DNA of 64,000 nt from Rutpela maculata. Taxonomy: Eukaryota; Arthropoda; Insecta; Coleoptera; Cerambycidae. Shown here piece by piece: positions 46,931 through 57,290 of the stretch. The notes under the pieces were generated by a model. That model did not search any database. It saw only the letters and a list, made by a program, of their open reading frames with translations, and was not told where the DNA came from. The first letter of the stretch is position 1, and each line of letters starts with the position of its first letter. The stretch covers positions 33,845,920 through 33,909,919 of the forward strand of contig OW386285.2 in NCBI GenBank assembly GCA_936432065.2, in the 5' to 3' direction. A program made the position numbers and the translations under genes.

Positions 46931-48325
46931 CATATAGGGTAAACCTCGGAATGAAAGATAATAAGCTGTAAACTCGTATAAATCTTTGTTTTGTCGTTTT
47001 ATAAGTTGCCTCAAAGTCTCATAGAATCTCGTGTATGCGAGTCAAGACATTCAAGGTCAAAGGTCGCAAGAATCGTTTTTTTTTGTAAATATCTTGTTTT
47101 CTGTGCTCTAAATGACATTTTTATTTGTTATAAAAGTTGTAGAGCATAAAATTCTCTAAAAATTTTGTTTCAAGCAATATTTTATACATTCAACCGTTCT
47201 TGAGATAGAGCGCGAAGAGTAGGGAGCACTTAGCCGTATATATCATAACGCAAAGTCAACTATGGAATCTAATAAATAATACGATTTATAAAGTTAATTA
47301 TTTATTAAAAATACTATAAGTATGAAAAAACTTTGATTATTTACTATTTAATATGTTATATTCGTTACATTCGTTTAATAATATTCACTTAATTTATATA
47401 AATAATAAAATATTAAAGTGAAATAGTTTAAATAAATTTTAATTTTATTTTTATTTACCAATCGGGTATCATTAATTTATTACAATTTAAGTTTAATAAA
47501 TGTGGGGAATTTTTTTTATTATTTTTATTATTAATAGCAAATACACAACTTAATTTTCTTCTTCTGCATCATCATCGTCTTCTTCTTCCGGTCGCTCAAC
47601 TTGAATTTCAATTTCATTAGCATCCTCGGTGGCTGTTACATTCGACTTTAAAGCTTCAAGGATTTCAGGTACATATTCACTTTCTTCATCGATATCATTT
47701 GGATATGATGAAGCGTTGAGGCATGCTTGTCCATTACAATGACCACAAACTGAAGAGCATTGTGCACTGATTTTCTGGATCCGCAGCGCGAACCACAACC
47801 ATTCTTACAGTTGCAAAATATTGTACTGAGCAGTTCATCTGGTGCTAGTGGTAATAATGTTGTTATCGGTTCCAGGATTTCATTTTGCAGTACCGAGCCC
47901 CATTCCTGGGGTTCTAAATCATTCCCTAACCAAGTTTGGATCTGGTGGTAGACACGATTGATAATAATTAATTAATTAACTTTATAAATCATATTATTTA
48001 TTGGATTCTACGATTGACCTTGCGTTATGATATATACAGCTAAGCGTTCCCCACTCTTCGCGCTCTTAAGAACGGTTGAATTTATAAAATATTGCTTGAA
48101 ACAAAATTTGTAGGGAATTTTATGCTCTACAACTTTTGTAATAAATCAAAAAGTCATTTAGAGCATAGAAAACGAGATATTTACAACGACTTTTGACCTT
48201 GAATATCTTGACTCGCGTATACGAGATTCTATGAGAATTTTGAGCCAACTTATAAAATGCCAAAACAAGGATTTATACAAGTTCATAGCTTATAATCTTT
48301 CATTCCGATATGGAATCCCTATATG
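46931..48325. mobile_element. Foldback element carrying a CXC-gene fragment
   Basis: CATATAGGG at 46931 faces its inverse ending 48325. Arms (46931-47310 and 47972-48325) share CGGAATGAAAGAT, CATAGAATCTCGTRTA, GCGAGTCAAGA, TTCAAGGTCAAA, AATATTGCTTGAAACAAA (minus-strand sense), CCGTTCTTGAGATAGAGCGC and CGCAAAGTCAA. The interior of ~660 bp holds a broken cysteine-rich coding fragment on the minus strand. TA-type or no duplication; superfamily open. Confidence 0.85.
47550..47970 (-). pseudogene. C-terminal fragment of a CXC-type cysteine-rich protein
   Basis: Minus strand from about 47970: VYHQIQTWLGNDLEPQEWG, then LEPITTLLPLAPDELLSTIF, CNCKNGCGSRCGSRKS. After a frameshift near 47775 it continues CSSVCGHCNGQACLNAS and an acidic tail (RPEEEDDDDAEEEN) to a stop at 47550. 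The WLGN..WG, PAP..LL and C.C...C...C.CRK..L.CS..C..C.G..C.N pattern belongs to a widespread but functionally undescribed invertebrate protein family. Its end resembles the CXC (tesmin/TSO1) zinc-binding motif; that is from my memory of such proteins, not a search. One cysteine of the usual CGCRK reads S. It lies wholly between the arms of the foldback 46931-48325. Confidence 0.65.
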
Positions 48326-48959
48326 ATTGGATTATAGAAAAATATAACATTTAGCGAAACAATCAGTCAATCAATCAAAAAAAAAGCTGGTAAACTGATG
48401 ACGAATATATTTTTTAAGTCCCTGCAGGATTGATTGTTTTGGAAATTAGTCGAGGAAATATAACAGAAAAATAGCCCCAACCTTCAATTTTTTTTGCAGT
48501 AAGTCGGATTGAGATGGGGTTTTTTGCATTTGCTTCGTTAACTCGTCTAGAAACTTTTTGCCATATTTTGATCTTGTACTTTTTTGAAATTTCATTGCTG
48601 CATCGAAAAGTGCATTCTTATAAGTGCATCTTTTCAAGTGATGAAGAAAAAATTCATATCTTCTAGAAAAAACTCCCGAATCATACGAATTTCAGTACCC
48701 GGGGGTTTTTTGAGTCGCTGGACCTGAATGTGATGTCCAAATGAGCCCCCTGTGCACCTGGAGGTCAGGACGGCACCAGGAACGTCATCACCTGGAGTTC
48801 CCTGTAAACTCATCGATCGAAACTCGTTACCTGGGGGTTTTTCGGCTTGCTCGTCACGAATCTGACATCAGAAACCTCCTACGGAGGACCTGGTGGGCAC
48901 GACCTGGCTAATGACGTCATCTCCTGGAGTTTTACTGAAATTACTTATCAAATCGATCG
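48326..48959. other. Spacer with two GGGGGTTTTT modules
   Basis: CCCGGGGGTTTTTTGAGTCG at 48698 and CTGGGGGTTTTTCGGC at about 48832 are each followed by CTGGACCTGAATGTGATG or CGTCACGAATCTGACATC. They match the module in the foldbacks at 3001, 23290 and 24253. The minus-strand frame 48446-48637 (lysine-rich) has no motif that I recognise. Confidence 0.6.
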
Positions 48960-49766
48960 AAAAATTCCTGGTCAAAGTGTACAGCTACACAGGAAGGACT
49001 GAACCGTCGATTAACCGTATGAGGTACATTAATTATAAGAAGGCAGCTTTCAAGACCTCATCAAAAATAGCTGCACTACCACCATCAGCTGCTGCAGTCA
49101 CACAGTATAGTTTTAGAGTGTAGCACCAGGTGCAGCAATGGCTGGGGGTTGAGAGAAATGCCGAATATTGGGGTGGGAAACGAGCAACAAATTGCCTGGA
49201 ACCGATCACCTCTCTACAAGCCCCTGCTCCTCCAGAACTGCTGCGTCTGGTGTCATACAGATGCGTCAAGACCTAGGCAAAAAAATGTAGCTGCAAAAAA
49301 GCAGGCCTCGATTGCATCAATCTGTGCATCAACTGTGAAGGGTCCTGCAACAACGTGACAATCGAGACAGATCTCAGAAATACCCTTGAGGACGGACCAT
49401 TAGAAGTCGAAGAACAGGACGAACTAGGCTTCACCTTCTCCCCATCGAAGAAAGTGTGGACAAGGAGCACGAAGGTATGTAACATTTCCTTCCACAAAAA
49501 CGACAATCACACACTTGGAGCATAAATGTACCTGTCTGAAGTAGTTAATATGAATGTAAAAGCTGACCCACATCTTCTGTTCATTACAGACCTCCCACCA
49601 CCTGAAAAAATAAGGAGAATAGATGAACGGACTGAAGATGTGACAGCCTTTAAAAACGAAGGTATGTACAACAGTATCTTCAACAGTAAACATGTGCAGA
49701 TTACTACTCACCTCGTCTATCAATAAATCCATAAAATAACATCTCCTGTTTGTTCCAGATGGTTAA
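48960..49766 (+). pseudogene. Second CXC-type gene, decayed, apparently with introns
   Basis: Plus strand: INRMRYINYKKAAFKTSSK, IAALPPSAAAVTQYSFRV to 49123, a stop where the family has Y, HQVQQWLGVERNAEYWG, LQAPAPPELLRLVSYRCVKT, stop, AKKCSCKKAGLDCINLCINC, EGSCNNVTIETD. This is the same architecture as the fragment at 47550-47970, but the sequence differs. GT-AG pairs at 49475/49589 and 49662/49758 leave a 72-base middle exon (PPPEKIRRIDERTEDVTAFK) and a last exon that closes with a stop at about 49766; the last exons are in frame with each other but not with the cysteine part, so a frameshift lies near 49445. Broken by at least two stops and a frameshift. Confidence 0.65.
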
Positions 49767-50929
49767 GGCAGTCCAATTTATGACGGCAGCGACATTCATC
49801 ATTCGCAACATTTATCATTATTATGATATGAGTATATATTATACTACTGACTATAATACACTGTACATAACTACTTTAGTAATAACTTCATTTCATTTCG
49901 TTTCATTTCATTTGTTTGTTCATATATTTCATTGTTTAATATACCTACATCATGTGCCTCATCAATATACATCATAAGTAACATACATCATGCGCTTTTT
50001 ATACAAAGTTGTTAAGTTTATCTCCTCAATTATCCTTAGTATACAAAAATGTAGGTAAACCATATGTCAAATATTATTAGAAATGCCATATTGTACCACC
50101 CCAGCGTGGTTTTTCACAAAACGCTCTCTTTTAGCGCCTATAACTCGGGAACCATTGGGAATACGAGAAAAATGTAAATAATCATTTTTGTAGCAAATTA
50201 GATTAGATAAGCCTTAATTATGTATATAATCAACTTTTGCCTCCGACCAACGGTTCTCGAGATATTAACGAAAAACCAAAGAAAGTGCCCTATTTTCGCT
50301 AATTGCCGCTAGAGCTCGCCTCATATTCATGAGGACTTTCGGTATATTCATTCTTAGGTACCTCTAAATAAGTGTGCGAAGTTTCAAAACTTTCGGATTT
50401 TTCAGGAGGTTGGGTCATTTTTTGAGGTTTTTTGACTGGACTATCTCCATTTTTTCAATTACTTTCCCTATATTCATTATTCATGTAAGGTATACTGAGT
50501 CCGGAAATATGTTTTTTTTGGCGCGCTCTAGCGGTGGAATGGTTAGTGTTATAAAAAAAAGTGATATATGAAAAATGTAGGAAATTTTGTCTACTTTAAT
50601 TTTATATGGAATGGGCTTGTCGGAAAAACGCTTTCTTTCTGAGATATAGGCCAAAAACTGAGAAAAGTGCCAAAATTTGGACAAAAAGTGCCAAAAAAAC
50701 AAAGTTCCGGGCCAAATTTTTGCATGCAAACTTGAAATTCGTGTTCAGCGACCCAAAAAACATAGAGGGTGAGAAAATAAAAACTATAGCAAAACTTTCC
50801 TCTGAGAGTCCTAATATGCCTGGCCAATTTTAACTCTCAATCTGTGTGCCATGACTCACCAGAATGTGTTGTGATACATCGTTAGATTAGTAGTGAAAAA
50901 ATTCATTTAGCTCTTAGTCTAGGTGCCCG
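49767..50929. other. No gene; TTTCATTT repeat and foldback-like text
   Basis: 49887-49930 is a TTTCATTTCG/TTTCATTT simple repeat. 50090-50830 contains phrases common to the foldbacks here (TATAACTCGGGAACCATTGG at 50141, CCAACGGTTCTCGAGATATT at 50248, GAGATATAGGCC at 50640), but I could not match two arms. Frames at 50374, 50481, 50591 and 50606 overlap in mirror fashion and are not supported. Confidence 0.45.
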
Positions 50930-52555
50930 CGTACATAAATGCAATTTATACATATTCTCGTATAACTTCTTGTACGGCATAATGAGCAAAATGCATAAAT
51001 TTTTTTGACATCACCGAATAATAGATCACTAAAAAGCGTTATTTTCTATGTGTTTTTTATTTTTTTTTATCGGAATTAAAGGATAAAAAATAATTTAGTT
51101 TCGCTGAGAATTTAGACACGTTCAAATGAAGCAAGTTTCCCGCCAATTGCGTGTGACGTCATCCGGCATTTAGCATTGGCAATGTTTATTAGTATTATTT
51201 TCAACAGATATTTAATCTATGTACTTAGTGGTGGCAAACTATTTAATATAAAAAAGTTATATAATCTGAGACGAAAAACAATAGTTAATGTTGATAAAAA
51301 TATTAAAATAATGCATTATGTTTACATATTCTGAGGTTAGGTATCTAAATCTAACTGCAGTAAAAGGATAAAAGTGAGCGTAAACAAATTTATTGTTACG
51401 AACAATGAATGATGCATCCTTGTCGCTTTTCCACCTCCAATTTCTGCACTGATATAATCGGTATTATTACCAAAAAATTGCTCATCATAAACACGTCGAT
51501 TTTTGGCAAATTGTCACTTTGAGCTTGCACAAAGTCGCTGTTCGTCATTTTTACCACTTAGATAAATTAATACACTAATAATTTTTACAAAAATAAACAA
51601 ATCGATATTTAAAGGTCAGCAGACTAAAATTTAACATTTAATTAACACACAATTTAATATTTCAGCACTAGCAGATGTAAACTGTCAAAGCTATCAAACT
51701 TGTCACTTGTATCCGTACTTTTCTAAATTTACCGCTGGGTGGATAAAATACGAAGCTGATTGGCTGTGTTTTTCAAATTAGCCAATCATATAATGTTATT
51801 TCTTACTGATGCGCTCCACCGGTGAATTTAGAAATCTGTGGTCTATGGATGAAACTAAAACGTTATGCCAGATGACATCAGTACCGTTTATAGTCACGTG
51901 GTTTTGTTCCGATAAAATTTGAATTATAAAATGATTTTTTTTTACAAAATAACTTTTTTTATAGTTTCCTTTTATTATATACTCGGCTTATATAATATGT
52001 ATAATGAAAAAATAATAAATTAATGCATTTTTAAAATTCATGCATCTTGCTCATTGCGTCTAGTCTATCACTTTTTTCCCCTGCGAAAATTTTCGTAAAC
52101 GCGGCGTTCCTCCTCGGCATGAAAAAGAAAACTCCTCGCGTCGGGCTGGAAAATCGGCAAATATATTTTGTCGGACAATTTGAGAATTGGATTCTACATA
52201 TATATTCTATATATTTCTACAAACTGTCCGACACAAATTTTGGAACGTTAAGGGTGTCTACCACCCTAAACATAACATAACATAATTTTAAAACATTTAT
52301 TGATAACCAGCTGATTTTTTCAAGATTGCTTAATAAAAATATGTAGAATCCAATTTTCGAATTGTCGGACAAAATATATTTTCCGATTTTCCAGTCCGAC
52401 GCGACGTGTGGAAATCGTCTTTTTCATGCTGAGGAGGAACGCCACGTTTACGAAAATTGTCGCACAGGGAAAAGGTGATAGACTAGGCGCAATTATGCCA
52501 TACAAGAAGTTATACGAGGATATGTATAAATTGCATTTATGTACGCGGGCACCTA
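50930..52555. mobile_element. Foldback element split by a second element
   Basis: TAGGTGCCCGCGTACATAAA at 50930 faces its inverse ending 52555. The left arm reads to 50983, is interrupted, and resumes at 52053 (ATTGCGTCTAGTCTATCAC); the right arm is continuous. Arms share AATTTATACATATYCTCGTA, TAACTTCTTGTAYGGCATAA, ATTTTCGTAAACG, GGCGTTCCTCCTC and GAAAATCGG.AAATATATTTTG. Without the insert it would be ~555 bp. The frames 52047-52280 and 52320-52505 are the two arms read in mirror image. Confidence 0.88.
50984..52052. mobile_element. 1.07-kb element inside the foldback arm
   Basis: GAGCAAAATGCATAAATTTT at 50984 and, inverted, GAGCAAGATGCATGAATTTT ending 52052. AT flanks both sides (50982-50983, 52053-52054); the uninterrupted opposite arm reads CATAATTGCG, so AT is the duplicated target. 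TIRs are short (~20 bp). The inside includes GCGTGTGACGTCATCCGGCA near 51150 and a diverged inverted match near 51870 (CCAGATGACATCAGTACCG). No protein. Harbinger-related ISL2EU elements duplicate AT, but no more than that can be said. Confidence 0.85.
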
Positions 52556-53465
52556 AATTATCTAGTATGAAAGTGATATACTCTCATTTGAAAATTTTGA
52601 GAAAAAGTGATTTTATCAGCTTTCGACATCTCTGTGATACAAATTATTGCTAAAAATTTCAATACGTATTTTTCTTTAATTATTTATGAATATTGGAAAA
52701 ATTTCTGGTGGATCACAGCATACTAGATTGAAAATTAAAAAATGCTGCAAAGAAATTCAAAATGGCGGAATGGGTAATGAAATTAGCACAGTTATATGCA
52801 AAAATTATCATTTGACTAATATTTAATAAATATCCAATCAACTCTTCCCTTTAATTATGATAGCAATACTTTAAAGAAAAGTTTAGACACCACTTTCATT
52901 AGAGTTAATAAGTGAATATAACGAATCTTAAAAATTAGTAGCCACATTTCCAGAAGCTTTTCCCTTGACTATTCTAAAACAGCTTAATACTCAATTTGCA
53001 TTTATACAATAAAAAGATTTTGAATACCGTTTTATCCAAATCTCTATAATATCGATATAAAATACCTACCTAATTTGTAGTTTGCTCCAGTCAAGAGTAG
53101 TTGATGCTTATCTAAATCGAATTCAACAAAAAATACTAATAGCTTTCACTCAACTTTGCATTCCATTGTAATCGAGTATTGGAAATGCTTTCAAATTGCA
53201 TGAGATCTACTTTTAAGCATTTTAAGCCTTTTCCTATTTCATGCACGTAGGAGTTCAGTTAACTGAATTGCGTTTTTATGAAATAATATTTTAGTAAAAT
53301 ATGAAACTGACGTCATTAATAACCACAGTTAATTATTAATAGCTAATTAATACAGTAAGAATAATAAAAAATTCGTCGATAATGAACAAAGTACCTAACA
53401 CATTCACGCTCTTGCCTTAAAGTACTTTTGAAAAATCGATGAATCTCGAGGAATATGCTTCTTAT
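52556..53465. other. No feature recognised
   Basis: AT-rich non-coding sequence between the foldback and the LTR element. Confidence 0.5.
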
Positions 53466-53912
53466 TGTTAGAAATATCCACCCCTTGGGGATAGGCAGCA
53501 CTAAATGCATGTACAAAATACATGTTGTACGTTATGCCATCTGTGAGACAGTAAAAACAATAGAAACGTTCTGGAACATTAGAGAAAAGAGACTTCTAGA
53601 TAACGCCGCGCCGTTTCTAGAATAATTCAGGAAGCAATCGCTAGGGGTATATAAGGCCGTATTCTCGGCCGGAAGTTAGAGAGTAAAGAAGTTTTGGATT
53701 GACAAGTGACAAGTGAGGTTAAGACTCCAAAGTGAAAATAAACTGATAGACATTGTTATTTTTAGTCATTAAAGTACATTTAAGTTAATAACAGTATTGT
53801 GAAGTATCCAGTAAATTATTTAATAAAGTGTGTTAGTGGTTATCTCTTGTTATAATTTTTGGAACCCACAGAATTTGCAAGGGTGGTTTCCTAGTGGTGG
53901 AAACACGTCACA
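53466..53912 (+). repeat. 5' LTR of a Gypsy-type element (447 bp)
   Basis: TGTTAGAAATATCC to GAAACACGTCACA, matched by 56883-57290. A TATA box (GGTATATAAGG) lies at about 53647-53657, followed by AGTTAGAGAGTAAAG, a likely transcription start region. AATAAA-type signals follow at about 53734 and 53822. No matching duplication flanks the two LTRs (CTTAT left, GAATG right). Confidence 0.93.
53648..53655 (+). promoter_or_regulatory. LTR TATA box
   Basis: TATATAAG inside a GC-richer stretch, repeated at the same place in the 3' LTR (about 57025-57033). Confidence 0.7.
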
Positions 53913-53915
53913 AAT

Positions 53916-53929
53916 TGGTGTCAGAAAGC
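53916..53929 (+). promoter_or_regulatory. Primer-binding site
   Basis: TGGTGTCAGAAAGC, three bases after the LTR, in the position and with the TGG start expected for a tRNA 3'-end match. I do not assign the tRNA. Bases 53930-54314 are untranslated leader; the frame there (53969-54184) is not supported. Confidence 0.7.
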
Positions 53930-54314
53930 TGAATTTTATGACAAGAGGAGCTCTGAAGTTGTGCTGAAGTGTTCGAGAAGTATTTTCGAGGGTTATTGCT
54001 AACACAGAGGACTATTGTTCGAGGGTTATTTTCGAACAGGAAAATAGTGTTAAGTGCATTTTTTTCTAGAGATTGTAGAACATTTTATTATGACATTAGT
54101 GTGATAATTAAATCCTTGAAACTGAGAAGTGATAGAGACACTGAAAAAGAATCATTTTTTGTGTTAGTGCGTGAAAATTACTAGAACTTTTCTATTTGGA
54201 CATTAGTGGAGATTATTAAATTCTCTGAACTGGATAGTGACAAAAGACTCTGGATAAGACTTTTTCGTGCTGTTTCGAGATTTTTCTGAAAAGTTCCATT
54301 ACCGATATTGAAGC

Positions 54315-55460
54315 ATGGTAGCAGAGAAACAAATACAGGACCTGCTTATGGAGTTTACGAGGATGATGGCGCAGCAACGAGAGGAAAAAGAAGAGCAAGA
54401 AAGAAGAGCAAGAAAGAAGACGTCAAGAGGAAGAAAAACGGCGTCAACAAGAAAGAGACGAATTAAAGAAAATAATGGAAGAACAGGAAATAAGACGCCA
54501 GGAAGAAAAAGAAGAACAAGAAAAACGCCAAGAAGAATTAAGAAAAATTCTGAATGAACAAATAAAAATACAACAGGACGCTATCATTTCTGCCAATTAA
54601 GTACTAAAGAGTGAAATCAAGGAGGATATAGGTGAAGTTAAGACAGAAGTCAGTCAAGTAATAGGGAAAGTAAGTGACATCAGAGGAAAAATGAGCGAGG
54701 TCAAAGTAGAAGTAGAACGCCTTAAACAACAGTTGAGAGACAAAGGTGGGCAGCTAGTAGCATCATCAGGCCCTAGATTAAAATCTCCCTCCTTTGGTGG
54801 CCAAAGCTCATGGACAACCTACAAGAGACAATTCGAGGCAGCAGCATCGGCGAATAACTGGGATAACGAGGAAAAGGCTATGGAATTAGTTCTGGCGTAA
54901 GGGGCTAGGCCTCAGAGTTACTTCAGACTATCCCAGTGGAGAAACAAAGGGACTTCAAAGTCTTGGAAGCTGCATTGGACTTGAGGTATGGCGACCAACA
55001 TCTCGCCCAAGTATACCAGGCCCAGCTAGAATCACGGACACAAAAAGCTGGGGAAAGTTTACAAGAATTCGAAGCTGCGATAGAGAGATTGGCACACCTG
55101 GCGTATCCGAGTGCACCTAGAGAATTTCAGGAACAATTAGCCGTGGGGGCCTTTTTAGACGGCATAAGGGACGAAGAGGTCAGGCGAGTTCTGAAGCTGA
55201 CGAGACACCAAAGTAGTAGCTAAGCTTTGGTGCGTGCACTGGAAGTAGAAGCCGCTTATAGGGATACTCCAAGGTCGAGAGTGCGAGCTGTGACTCTCGA
55301 AGAATCGCAACCAGAAACGAATCAGAACCCTATGTTGACTGAGATGCAGAAAATATTCACCAAATTATTCGACAAATTGGATGACAGGAAAAACAACAAA
55401 ATAAAGGAAAGCCGAGTGGAGGTATTAAATGTTACAACTGCGGCAAGATGGGACATATGA
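54315..55460 (+). pseudogene. gag region of the LTR retrotransposon
   Basis: Starts at the ATG at 54315. The first part is an extremely Glu/Arg/Lys-rich stretch, surely a coiled coil, in which the frame shifts near 54418 beside a short duplication; a stop stands at 54598. The capsid-like part follows in two frames: GGQSSWTTYKRQFEAAA and WDNEEKAMELVLA to a stop at 54898, then DLRYGDQHLAQVYQAQLESR and LAHLAYPSAPREFQEQLAVG. It forms the particle shell in the intact family. It leads into a CCHC knuckle at 55430-55471, which is in frame with the next entry. Breaks: at least two frameshifts and three stops. Confidence 0.85.
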
Positions 55461-56797
55461 AACGAGACTGTCGACAGCAGAACTCGGAGAGTCAAGTAAA
55501 TGCTGTGTATGTTGAGGAGAAGCAGGAAAACAGTACCAGGGGGGTTGTGCTGGCTAGGGAATGCAGTGCCCCCAGAGAAATAAAGATTTCCCAGCTTCGA
55601 GGAATTTCGAATAGTCTACTGTTACAAGGCTATGTGAATGGAAGAAAATGTTTGTTTACCATCGACATAGGTACTACGTCATCAATAGTATGGCCAGGAT
55701 TTATATCGGGCATAAAGATTACCAAGAGGCAAAATGAAGTGATCGTCCGGACAGCTATGGGGGACAGGGCTACGGTTCATGGAGAAGTAGACTTGGGTTT
55801 GCAGGTTGGACAATTGAGGTTCGACCACAGGGTCATCGTGGCTGACATCACGGATGACTTCATTTTGGGACTGGACATCATGAAACAGTATGGCCTTATT
55901 GTTGACGTGGGAAAGCGAGTCTTAAGGATTGGGAACGAACAATTTATTCTGTCAAAAGTGAACGACCAATGCGAGAAAACCAGGCTGTTGACAACGCAGG
56001 CAGTCAAAACTCCTGCATTATACAGAAAACCAGACAAGGAAGATTGCAAGCGCTACCCTCAGGTTGGAAAATTGCCGAACATGGTTGAAGTCAACACTGT
56101 GAAGGTCGATCTTCCAGGCAGTTGGTTAAAGAAAACTCTGAGGCAAGAGCAATTGCGCGTTGTAGAAATCGGACCCATGTTGAGAACAAAAGAAGAGGGA
56201 ACGCATCCAGTATGGAAGGATGTTTCCAACAAAGTGGGGCTGAAGGCTTTATGGTCACAATGGGATTCACTAACGGTCGTAGACGGGCTTTTGAGTAGAG
56301 CAAGGGAAAGCTCAGATGGGAAGCAGGTTGCCATGAGTCTAGGGATTCCCAGGTGTCGCGTATCAGAAGTACTCCAGGAAGTGCATAATGAAACGTCCAG
56401 CAGACACTTCGGCATAAACAAGACATTGAGTAGAGCACGGGTTAAAAGTCGCCAGGATGTGGAGGCCTGGTGTCGCAAGTGTAAGAATTGTGCTGCCAGT
56501 GGGGAACCACTTTCCATGAGCAACTACAGAAATGAAAGTCGAGAACAGCCAAAGAATGACCGAGAGCAGATGACCAAAGCAAGTAACCGATTGAAGGCTC
56601 GTTATGATCAGAATGCCAGTACAGAATGCCAATACAGGGGGATTCAAGGTGGGGGATCTGGTTTGGCTGTACACACACAGCGAAAGGAATGGAGACCTCC
56701 CCGAAACTTCAACCTCCTTGGGATGGACTGTATACTGTTATTACCCGAATTAATGATGTCGTCTATCGGATTCAACGAAGCAAAAAGTCCAAGATGA
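55430..56797 (+). pseudogene. Zinc knuckle, protease and integrase N-terminal remnant
   Basis: One long frame. It opens with a CX2CX4HX4C knuckle at 55430-55471, then an aspartic protease: the active-site triad reads Asp-Ile-Gly at 55664-55672 (retropepsins have Asp-Thr/Ser-Gly), followed by the ILGLDIM block near 55862. After about 56030 the sequence jumps to the integrase H2C2 zinc domain (HNETSSRHFGINKTLSRAR..CRKCKNC, about 56383-56494). Reverse transcriptase, RNase H and the integrase catalytic core are absent, so the element is an internal-deletion derivative. The frame then shifts into the pol C-terminus. Confidence 0.88.
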
Positions 56798-56871
56798 AGA
56801 TCATACCCTTGGATAGGCTGGCGAAGTATGTGAAAGAATCTGAATTGCCAGACCGGGATGTTCAGGCTTAA
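56600..56871 (+). pseudogene. C-terminal end of pol (integrase tail)
   Basis: In the frame ending 56871: SPKLQPPWDGLYTVITRIND, VVYRIQRSKKSKMKIIPLDR, LAKYVKESE. This P.L.PPW.GPY.V...I....Y.I pattern is the SH3/chromo-like end of Gypsy integrases, just before the polypurine tract. It is separated by a frameshift near 56640 from the long frame before it. Confidence 0.82.
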
Positions 56872-56882
56872 GGAGGGGGCAG
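56869..56882 (+). promoter_or_regulatory. Polypurine tract
   Basis: TAAGGAGGGGGCAG directly before the 3' LTR, the plus-strand priming site in the family. Confidence 0.85.
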
Positions 56883-57290
56883 TGTTACAAATATCCACCC
56901 CTTGGAGATAGGCAGCACTAAATACATGTACAAAATACATAAACGTTCTGGAACATTAGAGAAAAGAGACTTCTAGATAACGCCGCGCCGTTTCTAGAAT
57001 AATTCAGGAACCAATCGCTAGGGGTATATAAGGCCGTATTCTCGGCCGGAAGTTAGAGAGTAAAGAAGTTTTGAATTGACAAGTGACAAGTGAGGTTAAG
57101 ACAAGTTAAGTGAAAACAAACTGATAAACATTGTTATTTTTAGTCAGTAAAGTACATTTAAGTTAATAACAGTATTGTGAAGTATCCAGTAAATTATTTA
57201 ATAAAGTGTGTTAGTGGTTATCTCTTGTTTTAATTTTTGGAACCCACGGAATTTGCAAGGGTGGTTTCCTAAGGGTGGAAACACGTCACA
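56883..57290 (+). repeat. 3' LTR of the Gypsy-type element (408 bp)
   Basis: Matches 53466-53912 with roughly fifteen substitutions by eye and lacks 39 bases corresponding to 53519-53557 or so. LTRs are identical at insertion, so the element is not very recent. Confidence 0.93.

Noticed and set aside
55777..56940. Several minus-strand frames of 78-154 codons
   Set aside because: Shadows of the plus-strand pol remnant of the LTR element.
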